Below are positions 36,001-49,734 of a stretch of 64,000 nt of DNA, one piece after another. Source of the stretch: Tolypeutes matacus (lineage: Eukaryota > Chordata > Mammalia > Cingulata > Chlamyphoridae); NCBI GenBank assembly GCA_026826555.1, contig JAKSZT010054458.1:2663358-2727357 (forward strand), given 5' to 3'. Made by a program: the position numbers and the translations under genes. Numbering within the stretch: the stretch's first letter is position 1; the number at the start of each line of letters is the position of its first letter. Below the pieces are notes generated by a model. It was not told the DNA's origin, ran no database searches, and was given only the letters and a program-made list of their open reading frames with translations.

Positions 36001-36805
36001 AGCTATATATATCAGTGCCAACTTTTGTGTACAAAACATTCCAAAACTTTGTTCTGTGTTTGAGTAACTACGCTTATGGTATTCTAGTAATGTTGAAATC
36101 CCACCATAATTTTCCAAGTCAGGTAGTAATTTAGGTACTGGTAGCATTTCTCTCAATATTACTCCTAATATGATTATTCTGTTTATGATATAACATTCAA
36201 GCAAAGCAAAATTTTTTAAAAAAGAGAAAGAAAAGAACAATGAAAACACATCAACAAAAATGCATTAGGACATCTCCCATAGAAATACAAGCTGATGACT
36301 GTGGCATCAACTTTGTGGAATTTGCCTTATTTATTTTCTCAAAGTATTGACTTCTTCAGTCAAATTCCTAGGCCAGTGGATAAACAAATTTCTGATAGTT
36401 TCAGTTTCCCTAGAGCATGTACCCTGGCTGCTATTTGGTTTTAATGTAATCTAGATGCTAAGACTGGTGCCTTCAAGTTGAGTTTTCCATTATCATACAT
36501 ATTGGCTCATTGACAGAAGATTGGTGAAAAATTGGTGGTGACAACCTGTCAAGAAGTATTGTGGGTTGCTTTATTGAATGCTATCATTCCCCTTTTATTT
36601 GTTTGCATGTCACAGGCATTAATTTTGAGTTATAAGCCAGTTAGTTTTATTTGATGCATGGTACAGGTATCTGAAAACCTATATTATTATTCTTAAAGTG
36701 GATTGTGTAACGAAGGGGGGAAGGTATCAAGCAAGTCACTAGATATTACTAGAAAAAACGACTTAGGTGTCATACCCTGCAGTTTGGGGGCTATTAACAA
36801 AAGCT
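33045..36805. other. Unique AT-rich DNA
   Basis: No gene or recognised repeat. A short frame at 35962-36249 has no family features. Confidence 0.5.
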
Positions 36806-36809
36806 AAGA

Positions 36810-37260
36810 TTTTGTATAAGTCAAGTTCCCAGCAGGAAATATATTATATTCTCAAATTGGGGATTTGAAGAGAGTTCAATAAAAGTATTTACAAAGATGT
36901 AGCAAAGTGTAGCAAAATCAAAGGGGATAGTGCAGTACCTAGGGTCATTGTTATTGTTATTACACCTAAAATAAGAGATAGGTGAGGTTACAGGAATGGG
37001 GAAGGAGGGTAACCTGCAAAATTTGTAATCCTCACTTGAGGAACATAATCGGGTTTTCAGGCTGTGAAAATTCCATAAAGAAAGAGCTAGGGGTGGAGAT
37101 GGGGGTGGGGAAAAGTACCTGATCTTCTTCTTTCTTTCTCCAACCTCCTGCTGATAATACCTCTTGGTAGGCCCATCTGGTAGCCAGACAGTAAGGAAAT
37201 TTGTTGGTAGAATGTCATTGACCATAAGCAGGGTTTAGAAGGCTGGGAAGGCAGAGGTAC
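36810..37260. repeat. Probable ancient mammalian interspersed repeat, unnamed
   Basis: GC-richer block with TTTGAAGAGAGTTCAATAAA, GCAGTACCTAGGG and CTGGTAGCCAGA strings that I associate with an old eutherian repeat but cannot name. It is denser in G-runs than the surrounding DNA. Confidence 0.4.
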
Positions 37261-37424
37261 TGAATATTCAACATTGTATGTATACAGTAATTTTGATGGT
37301 AGAAAAATTTGACAGCTTAATAATTTGGCACTGGTTAAGGTTGCTTGTACTTTTTAACCGATTGGCATAACTCCAATGCAAAGATACTACATTTTGATTT
37401 ATAAGACAACTTAAAATGTTACAT

Positions 37425-37565
37425 TAATCTCTTAAATTTCTTGTGGGTTAGAAGTCAGGTAATGCTGACCTCATTTTAACAATGATTTTATACTGCCTGG
37501 CCAAGGATATGTGGCTAAAGAGTGGTAGAACTTGGATTCAAGCTCATCTTCTGCTTTCAAGTCTA
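37425..37565 (-). repeat. MIR SINE fragment
   Basis: GGCCAAGGATATGTGGCTAAAGAGTGG-type MIR core, inverted and diverged. Confidence 0.45.
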
Positions 37566-38144
37566 ATATTATTTTCTTTACAGTTATTAAACTACTTGAG
37601 GGTGCTTATTTTCTTTCCACAAATAGGAAGTGATTAACTCTTTCAACCTTAAACATTTGCCTGCAGTCAGCAACTGATTACATAGTATATGAAGTTGAGC
37701 AACCATTTTGGTTGAATAGTTTGACACATAATTGACTATTAATCAATTAAGTTGGTGGCTTGTATATACTTAGCTATAGCAGTGTTAAACTGAAAGACCA
37801 AGCAGTCCTGAATCCAATAGAGGCTCCCTTGCCTTCTTGTATATTATTAGGGAATTTCTCTTTGACATGTACTTTATTATATGCATTATCTTTTAATCAT
37901 TTTTACCTATTGAGAGAAAATACTTTAATTGGGTACTTGTATATTTGTTCAGGCCATATAAAACTAAACTGCCTTATTTTCATAATATCTAAGTGATATA
38001 GTAGGGATTCAGGTAGACTCCTCCTCCACTGTATTGCATTAAAAAGTTAAAGGCAGAGAGGCCGTTTATCATGTTAGGCTGTCCTTGATTAAAGTTATTT
38101 TTCTATAGTTATCAGCCACAAAGTATAATGACACTGTGACATGG

Positions 38145-38245
38145 TAGACAGATCCCTGGCTTACAGACCAGAGCTAGATTTGTTCTCAGCTCTGAAACTA
38201 ACAAGTTACAAAAGACTGTTAGCTTCTGAAGCTATAAAACATGAT
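38145..38245 (+). repeat. MIR SINE fragment
   Basis: CATGGTAGACAG ... CTCAGCTCTGAAACTAACAAG order fits forward MIR. Confidence 0.45.
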
Positions 38246-38249
38246 TTTT

Positions 38250-39329
38250 GAAAAGTCTGAACTCGAGTTAACATGGTCTAAAAATTCTCTTCTATCTCAG
38301 CTATTCTTTGATTGTAAAATTGTTTGCCAGAGTAAAACATAATGAATTTGTAAAAAAAGTGCAAAATGCTTCTTGTGTGTTGTTTAAAAATAAGTTATAC
38401 AAAAATTATTCCTAATCCCTGCAATGAGAATTTGTGTCTAAGAGTAATTAGCTCCTTTGCTCTGTTAATTAAAATGTACATTTTCATTGGTAGCAATCGT
38501 GAAAAGGACTTCTAATTTAGTTTCTGTTTTTTCCATAAACATTACCATTATATTCATAAAGAAAAAATGCTACACAGAGACAAAGTAAGGGCCTACTATG
38601 TTCAATTTGGTGCCATGGAATATATAGAAACTCTATATATCTTGGTAATTTAGAATAAATATATTATTTTAGGGTTCACATAATCAAAAAGATGATAGTA
38701 CTACTTCAGCATAGTGTTTACAGGTTAAATATGAATAATAATTAACTTTTATGATGTTAATTTTAATGAGGCATAGAAACGGCATTAATAATTAAAAATG
38801 TATTATATTGCTTATGAAACTATTTAAGCACTTTTAACCTGTAATGGGATTTATGGTAGAGCCATGACCAAGAATTATCCTCTAAACACTTCCTAAAGGA
38901 AAAAAAATTAGCTCAGCATTTAACACGTTTCAGAGTTAAAAAATCTTTATGAAAATATTTACTGATTTTTGTTAATACATAAAATTCAGTTGCAGGCAAA
39001 TCTATTAACTATCAAGAATATTGATTTTAGTTTAACAAGATTATTTTTAATTATATCTATCTAGGTCATTCCTTAGGGAATAATTATTCATGTGCATGTT
39101 ATAGAGATTGGGGAGTGTCTGGAGGCAAAAAGTTAAAGTGAATGACGTTTCTTTAATGAAATCCCTCGAATAGTTAACTACTCTTTCATAAGCGAAATGG
39201 GACTATTCTAGCAGTCCACACTCATCATTCCCCATTGGGTTGTTGTCTCCACAGATGAATCTCATCCTAATTCTTGAAATTTGGTTTTAACACTGTGTCT
39301 AAGAAATGCTTGTCCAAGGTATCCTGAGC
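38250..39329. other. Unique AT-rich DNA
   Basis: Nothing recognised. Confidence 0.5.
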
Positions 39330-39725
39330 ATATTGCTTAATACCTCTCTAACATCTCTTCTCTACTTCTGTTAAACTGCCCTTTTTATCATCTCCCTAGC
39401 ACATGCTTCTATAAGCCAGGCTTTCATTCATGGCATTTCTTCTCTTAGAGTATATTCTAACCCCTTACTCATTCTTTAAACACAGTGTAATAATATGTTT
39501 TCTTTTCAAAAGTTTTTCCTAATTTTCTGGCCACATCGGTATCTTCCATTCTCTGATGCACCTTCCTGCTAAGGGGGTATTTGTTAGGTAGGTGTCATAG
39601 TTTCTGTTAGAAATAACAGAAACCAGAATGTAAGTTCTATGAGGAAATGGATTTTATCTAATTTGCCAGCATTCAGAATAGTGCATGGCACTGATTGAAT
39701 ATTTTTTTAAATGAATAAATGTCTC
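39330..39725 (+). repeat. L2 LINE 3' fragment
   Basis: Ancient L2 in forward orientation: AGAATGTAAGTTCTATGAGG, then TTTGCCAGCATTCAGAATAG, GTGCATGGCA and a closing GAATGAATAAATG-like block. It contains a perfect hairpin (39600-39623). Confidence 0.7.
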
Positions 39726-41665
39726 TTTTCCTTCAGGTCGTACTGTGTTCTTTGTAGAGATTCTTTCACATATCAGAGTTATTATGCTTGGAGGCTTGAG
39801 AGAAATACTAGTTGGTTAGTTTAACTCTACAAGTTGACCAGAAATGAATTTTCCTGAGGGTGTTTAAGAAAATGAAATTTGTGAACTGGTTGTAACTCTA
39901 TACAATTAGAAGAATCTTCTAATAAAAACAGAACAAACAAAAAAAACCAAAAACACTTCCAATTATTATGGGTTCAGGAACACCCACATATTACCTTGTA
40001 GTGATGAGGAGACAGTTCTCTTATTTCTAGTGATCTTGTTGAAATTCACCAAACTAAAAGTGCATGCATACTATACCCATATAATACCTAAAGTTTATTG
40101 ATGGAATACTAAGGAGAGTATTTATTCTTTTTCTTGTGGATGACAAATCCTTGCAAAAAACCTAGGGACAAGTGCTAAGTCATTTGATTTATTTAACTCT
40201 GAATTTCTTTGCTTTAGGATTATAAATCAGACTCTTAGTGTCACTTTAATGCAGAAAGGGTTCTTTTGTGTTCATAATATAGATCAAGATGTGATTTAAG
40301 TTGAATCTTGTCAAGGTAACTCCTTTTTAAACTATGAGAAGAGACTTGGCTGTAGCCCAAAACTAATGAGAGTCATATTTTATAATAAAAGGCAATATGT
40401 TAGTAATAGAGGCTTAGCTGCTTCTTGCAGTCTCCACAAGCACAAATTCTTGTCAGTTATCATAACTAATGCATTTTTGTCAAGTCATAAACACTTTAAA
40501 AAAGCTTCTACTTAATATTTTGGAAAACAGAAATTCTAATTTCTGAAGGAAGCAGTGAAAATAGAGATCTTAGCCTGGAGGAATGGGATATAAGATGCCT
40601 GCATTTCAAAGGAATCCCATTTTGAAAAGAGAGGCCATCAGAAAGTAGAGTAGTGTGAATGTAAAATTGAACAAACCTTCAAATGGATAATAAAGGGGTG
40701 TCATATTGCCAGCACTTTTCCTCTTCCCCACATCTTATAAAGGGATCATTCAACTGATCAATTGTAAAAAGATGACAAGAAGTAATTTATATTGTTCACA
40801 TCTACTATTTAATGACTCCTCTGAGAAGTGAAAGAAAGCTAATTTCTCTGGTGTTTGTGCATATACTGCAGACACTTGTCACACCTTGCCTAAAACTCTC
40901 AGGGCGGCTTGTCTTCAATGCAGTTAGATATTCGTGTGAACTTATAGCAGAAGTTTCAGGGAGACTAAACTATTAAATTTTGTGACTGTCGATGTGAGTA
41001 AGTCAAAGGTTTACTGCATTAACAAAAATACCAGTGGAAGCAATGAAATATCAAGTAGGGAACATTACAGATTGCTGATTATATTAAGAACAAATCTTTC
41101 TAGAAATACAAGTCAGTTTTGTTTATTAAATTTAAAAATTTTAAGAAAAAGAAAAGCTAATCCAATTTACAACTTAAAGTTATGGAAACTCAGTTTATTC
41201 TTAAACTTTTACCTAGCCTTTGAGGCTTCTGAACTATCATTTGCCTGTGAACTACATGGGATTTCAAAAAGTTTCAACCTTTCAAGGACACTCACATAGC
41301 TCTTTAATATTTAGTTTTGAATTATGCAGTTCTTCTATGCTCCCATTGTTATTCCTGTCTGCATTTTTTCCTTTTTCATTGGGGTAGCAGAGATGGAGGT
41401 GAGTAGTATTCTTTGATGTCACTGCTGCTTTGCTTCAACATGCACTATCAATGGCTTAGTAGATGTGACCTCTATCTTTTACTATTAAGTGCTCTAGAAT
41501 ATATTTATTATGTCACATATGCCTTTCTTTATATTTTCACCTTCAATAGTATGGTAATGGTTGTCTTTTGTCATTTTGGCCTAACACCACAAAGAATTAT
41601 TCTGCTTTGGACATTGTAGTAAAATCTATCACTTACCTCCTCTCATTTGGATTCCTCAGAAATTG
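39726..41665. other. Unique AT-rich DNA
   Basis: No gene recognised. The 105-codon frame at 40982-41299 has no known domain and I treat it as chance. Confidence 0.5.
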
Positions 41666-41669
41666 GTTG

Positions 41670-41800
41670 CAAGGCAATAGAAGAATTGTGTAACTATTTT
41701 CTGGATGATGATACTGAGGTTCAGGAAATACAAGTATATAATAGTTATGTTGTGATATAGATGTAGGTCTTGTAACTCCAGTGGGCTTTTCTGTACCCAA
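41670..41800 (-). repeat. MIR SINE fragment
   Basis: GATGATACTGAGGTTCAGG and following blocks resemble inverted MIR. Confidence 0.45.
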
Positions 41801-42469
41801 AGTTAATTCAAATTATTTGAAGATAAGGTCATCAATTTTTCTCAGAATCATATGCTTAATAACTGAAGTATCTCTAAATATTAAGATAAGGCTTAAAGAA
41901 AGAAGTAAATGACTGAAAATTTACATAGATGCCTTGTTATTTTCTTGTTAAAGGAACCATATTGCCCCCAAAACATTTCAATAAAACCTGAACTTTTGTT
42001 TAAAAAATTTACTTTCATAGTTCTGGTGAGTTTTTCAAGTATACCTCATTTTACTATTATGAGCCATATACTTTTAAATATCACTTTACATTTTTTTGAA
42101 CACCTTCCCTAGACAGTGATATGCAAAAGAAATATTGTGTTTTAGTCAAAGGATCTTTTGCTTATAATCCAATAAAAGAGTTATTATCATTAACTAAGCA
42201 ATGTAACTATCACTCTCATAAGGTATTATATTCAGTGTATAATTTAATTATTATATTTTATAACCTGTTCTGACTTTCAAATTAACATTTTTGTTATTGA
42301 AATCAAAACCTATTATTAAAAATCATTAATTTTTCAAAAAAGAAAGTTTGCTTTTTTGATACTAGATTTTTGCTAAAAATGGGGAATTGTATGTGTTATT
42401 TTATTTAGACCATTAAAAAAAGTGAAGGGAAATTATTCACCTCATTTCCATGTCTTGTTTTAATCTGTC

Positions 42470-44060
42470 TTTTTAAAAATTATTTTCTTTTAATTTTTAA
42501 AGAAGCTTTAGATTACATAAATTCTACATAAAAAATATAGGGGATTCCCATATGCCCCACTCCCTTCTGCTCCCACACTTTCTCACATGAACAACATCAT
42601 TCATTAGTGTGTTATATTTGTTACAATTGATGAACACATATTAAAGCATTGCTGATAACGCTGGACTATAATTTACATTATGGTTTACACTCTGTCCCAC
42701 ACAATTTTGTAGGTTATGGCAAAATATATAATGGCCTGTATCCATCATTGCAATGTCATGCAGGACAATTTCAGTGTTCTGAAAATGCCCTTATATTATA
42801 CCTATTCTTCCCTCTCCCTCCCCTCAGAACTTCTGGTGGCCACTGCCTTTATATCAATGGTAAAGTTCTTCCATTGCTAGAATAATAATAAGTCTATAAT
42901 AGAATAATAATAAGTATACTTTAGTCCATTGTTTATCTCCAATCTTGAGGATTTGGAGGTGGTGATGCCCACTCTGTTTCTAATTGAGAGGGAGCTTATA
43001 TCCCATGGGGCATATGGATGGAACTATCTTGCTTGCCATTGCAGACACTTTCTGTTCCTTGGGATGGATGTTATCCATCATCATCTTCTTGTTAGTTGTC
43101 CTAGGTGAGTCCAATGAACTGGAGAGCTTGTGTTGCAACTCTGCTGAGATTCAGAGCTCAACTGGCACATGTATGTACCAAAGATTTAAGTCTCTTGGAC
43201 ATATATTTAAAAGTATGTGTTAATTATAGATTCAAATAAAAGGGGCAGCAGAGCCATGTGTAGGGAAACTATAAATGAGTCTAACTCTTTTACACTGGGG
43301 AGCATAAATTCCAAAGTAAAACCCACTGACAGGGTGTCAAATTCCTGAGCTTCTCTGCCCTGTTTATAGTGTCTGAATGTCTCTTGAGTACTCGGGAACA
43401 TTTGAGACACTGTTTACTGTGGCAGTCAATGAGATCCTGCTGAGATGTGCATAAGCATAACCTGTGGAATGATCTCCCAATTCATTTTGAAATCTATTAG
43501 CCATAGAAACTCATTTATATTTAATATTTCCCCCTTTTGGTCAAGGTCTTTTTTCAGATGCATTTATGGTTGGCACTTGGTAATAATCCCTCAGTGTCAG
43601 GGAGGCTCATCCCCAGGAGTCATGTCCCATGCTGTGGGGAAGGTTTATATGCTGAATTTGTCTTAGAGAGAGGCCACATTTGAGCAACTAGGAGGCTTTC
43701 AGAAGGTAACTCTTAGGCAATGTATAATACTAGGCTAAGTTTCAATTTCACAAGAAAAGGTTCATAAATACAATCATCAATATGAAGGGCCCAGCATGAT
43801 GGTCTGTCTTCCTTTACTAGGCACTGCCCTAGTATTTGGGGGATTCTTGCTGTTTTATTAGAGAATGTAGCCCAACTCCCCAAGATGGGAATTGAATATT
43901 CTTTTGGTTATTGTGTGGGTTTCCACCCACCGAGACAATGCCTCATGAACACTTGAACATATTCATATGCCTTAGAGGCATGCCTCAGGTGAACCCTTCC
44001 TCATGCATCTTTTTATCTGTCTTAATATGTATTTCTTATCCATTAATATTCTCTATAAAT
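42470..44060 (-). mobile_element. L1 3' UTR, inverted
   Basis: Reverse-orientation copy of the L1 3' UTR type seen at 6251-6887 and 12160-12818. It begins with a T-rich (poly-A complement) segment near 42470 and AAGAAGCTTTAGATTACAT, and continues to the CCACCCACCGAGACAATGCC block near 43925-43950. Open frames inside it (42649-42885, 42984-43223, 43207-43410, 43445-43666) are UTR sequence. Confidence 0.83.
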
Positions 44061-44269
44061 AATATCATCCACTTTCTTCGATTTAACTACCACCAATAGG
44101 CTGAGAACCCTTGAATTCCTATCTCCAATCTAAATCCTCTCGAGCTCCAAATGAGATATTCACTGTCCTGCTCATTTCTCTACTTGGACATCTTTAAAGA
44201 TAAATTAAGCTAATGAACTCAAGATGCTTCCCCATACTCCCTATTTATCTCTCCCTACATTGTTTTAAA

Positions 44270-45115
44270 TCTCATTAACTGATAGCACTACATACCTAGT
44301 TGCTGAAGCCAGTAATCATGGAATCATCCTTCACTCCTCTCTCTTTCTCGCTTTTTCTCCAATCTATCAACAAATTGCATTGACACAAACTTTTCATTCT
44401 GTCAACTTCTCTATTGCTACTGCTATAGACCATGTATAGCACTACTCTCTTTTGCCAGGACTAGTGCTTGAGCCTTTTGGCTGTTCTTCCTACTTTAGGT
44501 CCTACTCCACTCTAATCCATGCTTTGCTCTGTTTTAACAAGTTAAAGCTTACAAATGCAAATATGATTGTGTCATCATCCTACCTAAAATTCTAATTATT
44601 TCCTATTGCCCTTAACAAAATATTCTAAATGCTTAATATGGATAACAAAGTCCCCTAAAGTTTGTCTCTGTTCACTTCTTGAAGTTTGTCTCTCACTCCT
44701 TTCCACCCCCATGTCTGTCTATTTTCTAGACAAATGGGACTTACTTCAAATGGTCTAGATACAGTTTCTCCTTTCATATCCAGGCATTAACATAGGAAAC
44801 ACTTCTTCCTTGTGCTCCTCTATCTCCACTACCTCAATCTTCAAAAGGGTAAGTCGATTTCATCTTTTATGTGTTAAATAAGATGGCACTTCCTTTGATA
44901 ATTTCTGGAGACTAGATTAGATGCCTCAATAAATGATCTGTCTGAATTTCCTTTCATGACACTCATCAAAATTGCAATCATATGTTTATTGTCTGTCTTT
45001 ATTTCAGAATTTAAACTCCATTAGAGCATATTCCCACTGCTGAATTCCTTGTATTCATCACAGGATTGGAAACAGAATGGATGCAATAAACATGAATATT
45101 TATTAAAGGAATTAA
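44270..45115 (+). repeat. L2 LINE fragment
   Basis: Old forward L2. The recognisable run of blocks is CTTTTTCTCCAATCTATCA, GCAAATATGATTGTGTCATC, TAAACTCCATTAGAGC, TTCCTTGTATTCATCACAGG and a final ATTTATTAAAGGAATTAA. Confidence 0.72.
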
Positions 45116-45153
45116 TATAATTTTGCACTTAGTTATTTAACCACTCTACTAGC

Positions 45154-46680
45154 TGTTTTCATTTGCTAAAGACTGCCAGTGCAATATATCAGAAATGAAT
45201 TGGCTTCTGCAATGCAATGGGATTTATTAACTTATATGCTTACAGCTCTGAGGCTGGGAGAAATGTCCAAATCAAGGCATCAAGTGAAGCTATCTCCCCA
45301 GGTCAGCTGCTGGTGATCCTGGACTCATGCCATGTGGCAAGGCACAATGGTGGCCCTGCTGGTCTCTGCCTTCTCCTCCAAGCTCACTTTCTCTCCAGGC
45401 TCAGCTGTGGGTGATCAGGCACTGGGCAGTATTTGCTCATCTCTCCCCTCTCCTCAGGGCCTCATTGCTTCAGCTTCGTGCTGCTCCATCTGTTGCTTTT
45501 CTCTTACCTGGGTTCATTGATTTCAACTTCTGGAGGCTTCTCTTTGTCTCTGCAGCATTTTTTCTGTGTCTGCACCTTTTTATTCCTCCATTAATAAAAG
45601 ACTCCAATAAGAGGATTAAAACCCACCCTGGGTCCTGCAATGTAATCAAAGGCATTTAATTTAAGTGATTAGAAGTCCCACCTGCAATAAGTTTACATGC
45701 ACAGAAATGTATTGGCAAAAGGGTTGTTCATTTAAATATTCACACAGAGCCCTTTCCTTTGGGGACTTCCTTCTTGAAAGTTCAGTTAGGTCCCTATGGG
45801 AGCCACTTCTGGCTCTAGTCTCAGTGCACACTATCTGGATAGGCTCAGAATTTTCCAAACAATCAATTTCTGGTTTCTTTGGGCTGAGAAGTTCAGTTCT
45901 CAGCATATACCATTTGTCTCACATTTAACTATAAGCTGCAAGGAGAAGCCAGGCTGCATTTCCCACACTTTAGCATGGAAATCTCCTCAACTATATATCT
46001 AAGTTCATCGCTTAAAATTTCCGCTTTCAATCCAATATCAGAACAAATTTTTTATCAAGTTCTCCACCATTTTATAGCAAGGATGGCCTTTCTTCCAATT
46101 TCCAATAGCACATTTATTCATTTACCTCTACCTTTAACATTCATATTTTTACAAACAGTCTCTTCAAAGCAATCTAGGTCCCAATTCCAAAATTGTTTCC
46201 ACATTTCTTGGTATTTCTAATAGCAGCACCCTACTTTCTCTTACCAAAAACTGTTTAAGTTTCTTGGCTGCCAAAAAATAATTTTATAGTATGTTGTCTT
46301 AAATGACAGGGATTTATTGGCTCATGGTTTTGAGGCTAAGAGATGTCCCAAATTGAGGAGTCAGCAAGGTGATGGTTTTGGGGCCTTCTCAGACTGGTTG
46401 CTGGTGATCCTTGGTCCTTGGCTTTTCTCTCACAGGGCAATGCACAAGGTAGCCTCTTCTGGTTTCTCACAACATCTGATTTTCACTCTGCCTCTAAAAA
46501 ACTCAATTTATCTGGATGTAAATCCAATCTGATCCAGTGGGGCCACTTCTTAACTGAAGTAACACCTTAAAGAGCTTTTATTAACTATGGGTTCATATCC
46601 ATAAAAATGCAGGCTGTGACCAAGAACACGTCCAAACTGGAGTATACAATTCAAGTCACCATACCATGTAATGTTTTGAA
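45154..46680 (-). mobile_element. MaLR-type (ERVL-MaLR) LTR retrotransposon with both LTRs
   Basis: Minus-strand element. Two related LTR copies start on the plus strand at 45154 (TGTTTTCATTTGCTAAAG) and 46252 (TGTTTAAGTTTCTTGGC). Both contain a GGGATTTATT block, the complement of a polyadenylation signal, and a following CTGAGGCTGGGAGA / TTGAGGCTAAGAGA block. Between them, about 45640-46251, is MaLR-style internal sequence. Read on the minus strand just inside the right LTR it gives a GGTGCTGCTATTAGAAATAC block and AATGTGGAAACAATTTTGG, as in THE1/MST/MLT1 internal regions. MaLR internals carry no envelope and little coding sequence. Frames such as 45327-45659 and 45665-45928 are chance. The outer right boundary is approximate and no target duplication was found. 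Confidence 0.72.
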
Positions 46681-46689
46681 AGGAGGGTA

Positions 46690-49600
46690 CCATTGGCCAT
46701 TTCCTCTCAAAGAGGCATGTTACATCACAACTGCCTGGAATTAACTTCATAGACTATGGGGTACATGCAATGGATGTGAGCTCATAAAAACTCTGACTCT
46801 GACAAAGTAAGAATTCACAGGAAAGGAGGATTCTTCTCTAGATTAAGTTTATAAAAATACTAATTTAAAAGAGTGACAGTGTCTACAGTACTCTTATTCA
46901 AAAGTACTAATGAGTTACTTTGATCTGACAAAAATTTGAAATAAAAAATATTCAAAATTTCTAATTAGAAAATGCATCAATATGGCAAAACTTATTACCT
47001 TTCTCCAGTATCATTCTCATATTACCCCGCCCGCTCCATACATATTTTAGTAGGAGTTACGAGAGTCCAGATGGAGGCCACGTTTCCCAGTTTGCCTTGT
47101 CTATTGTCACATGATTAGGTACTTACTAATGGACCATACAGTCTCATGCCAATTTCTGAAGAGAATATTTCTTGCTCTCTATTTCTTCTCTTCTTCCTTT
47201 GTTGGAATTGATGAGCAAACCAGCTTCAAACGTAGTGGGACAATGGCCTATAGGAGGTGGGGCAGAGTAAAAGGTCTGAAGAAATCTGGTCCTTAGACTA
47301 TCTATGGAAAAGGTGGACCTCCTAACTTGGCCTGATACATGGAGGAAAATATAACTTGAAGGTAGTACTGTATTTTTGTACCTCTTTTAGAGTACTTTAT
47401 AAATTCCATAAATGAAACAATTCAAATATAAATACGTATGAATATGCATATATAGGTTGGATAACTATGTATTCATGCATATATGCATATAAAATTCTGC
47501 CAGTAAAATGTTTAATTTACATAGTATGTTTTGCATTAAATTAAGGGCAGAAGGCCTACTGCAATAGTATAAATGTATTACAGTTAAGGGAGGGATTACC
47601 AAGGAAAGTAGACTTTTTTCAAACTAATTATGTATTTATTTCCCTTTTTCAGTGGAAAAAAAATGCATTATTATTGGCTACTCAGTTATAGAGATCAGAG
47701 ATAGATTTTTAAAATTGCCAAATCTAAAAGTGTGTTGACTCCTCTCTCTTTGCATAGTGTTGTACAACCCATTACTCATTGTAGGTAACTATGTCTTTCT
47801 ATAGATGCCTAGGTTTGATGGATTTACATTTAGTATCTTTCTAGAATTCTGAATCAAACTTTATTTAAAAAGATGAAGATGGTGCATATACCTAAGAATG
47901 GCTTAATAACTTTAACCTAAATTTTAGCTGGAAATCCAAATCTCCAAATAAGTAAATATTATAAGCAATTTAAACAATATTTATGTATACTAGACTTAAT
48001 TTCTTTTTCTCTATGTTTCTGAGGCCTGATGTAATTGCTACCTAAGAGCATTTATGTAGACTAACATCAAGGATGTACATAGTAACAGTTATTCAATCAA
48101 AATGACTTCGTCTGAAAATGCTTCATATTGTCTTGGGCTTTCCCAATTTTACTCCTGCTAGTCATTACTAATATGTGATTTAAGAGTCTATTGGTGAGCC
48201 TCCCATTAGATATTCTCAGAGCATCACAAAGTCATACAAAAAAATAGATGTAAGGATCTTGCTAACTTGGAGGGGCTTCTTAAGAAGTCTTATGTATATA
48301 ATTTTAAAAGGCAACATTTTAGAGGCTAATGTAAGCACAATGTTCTAAATTTGGCTTTCCAAACGTGTATCATTACCAGTAAGCCTGAATGCCCACAAGA
48401 TGGGCTGGTGACAATTTGATTGTGTTCAGACACTTCCCAAATTAGGTGCTATGTTTGAAAAGTTGGCCAAGTGAGATTGACACAAGCTTCTCAGGGAACA
48501 GTGAGAAAAACAGAAAGCAGATCAAATTTGGGCCTGCCAGTCCTTGACAGGCTTGCTTTTACTTTTTCTCCCTGAAGTTCTTTGTCTTATATTCTCTCTG
48601 CACTGAAATTGTGACACAAAGGTTATGACAAGCATGTGAAAATAGCTAGTGACTTATTAATGTCTGCTATGACTTGAACATCACAGCGCAGCACAGTGTG
48701 GCTTCAGTGATCACCTTTTTTTTCCTTTCATATATTGCAGCCAATCTCTTGAGCTGTCCAGAAGTGTCATATTCTTTTAGTGAAATAAGATCCGTGCATT
48801 AAGATGCTCTTCTATCTCCAAGGTCATAGTTACTTGTCATATTAAATATTTTGCCCAAACCAACTTTTCTGAAATATATGAATGCAAATTACTCAGTACT
48901 TAAAACCCTACTGTAAAAAAAATAAATAAAAATAAAAAACCTACTGTGACCTCTGTTTCCAATATTTAATTTATGCATATATTGAAATAATGGACATTTT
49001 TAACAAACAGGGGTTTTCATTTATTCATTTTCATTCAAATGGAAGTTAAAATACAAATTGAGATGGTTAATGAAATTGCTCAAGTAGTTAATCTCTTCCA
49101 TTATACTATGATTGAACCCTTTAAAAAATCTCTTTTCAGTTTTGGGACATGATTATCGTTATTCTTAGCTGTTGTGCTTTGCTTTAAAAAGATTGTCATT
49201 TTTATACTTATATTTGAGTACAGATATGCAAAAATTTCATTGTAGACCTACAGTTTATTCTGCATTCCCTTCCTCCAAAAATTTAGAACATTGTATTATC
49301 AATAATAATAATAATACAGACTTTTGGAAAATCTGACATTACATACAATGATGTTTCTTAATTTGGAAGATAAATGAGGAGAATCTGAGGAATGACTTAA
49401 CATTCCTAGAGCCAAACAATTTTTTTGTTTATCTTTGAAGGAAAGGGAAGCCAGAAAATAAAATGATGTTTTTGTACTATGTTTTTTGTTCTTCACTATT
49501 CTTTTGAAAATATATTATCTGCCTTATAAACATGTGTATATATTTTGATTCTCACTACTTTTCTAAATTTTTTTTTGCCCAATGTTACCTTTTTCTACAG

Positions 49601-49730
49601 CTATAATCCTATTACGGATTTTATTTGTAATTGCCCAAAAGACTGAGAGAGCCAGTCATTTATCTAAGACTTATTGTCACTCAAGTTATAATAAAACAAA
49701 ATGAACATATGATTATCAATATATAGTTAT
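46690..49730. other. Unique DNA
   Basis: No gene or named repeat. About 48500-48760 is somewhat GC-richer and free of repeats. Confidence 0.45.
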
Positions 49731-49734
49731 TGAT

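Noticed and set aside
36821..37225. 134-codon minus-strand frame
   Set aside because: Falls within what looks like an old interspersed repeat; no protein family resemblance.
40982..41299. 105-codon plus-strand frame in otherwise unique DNA
   Set aside because: No signal peptide, domain or repeat pattern, and codon composition like the AT-rich background; treated as chance without conservation data.
42649..43666. Series of 67-79 codon frames suggesting a small gene cluster
   Set aside because: The region is an inverted L1 3' UTR and equivalent frames do not persist in the other copies.
45327..46220. Frames of 61-110 codons with some Cys- and Ser-rich stretches
   Set aside because: They lie within MaLR LTR and internal sequence, which is largely non-coding.
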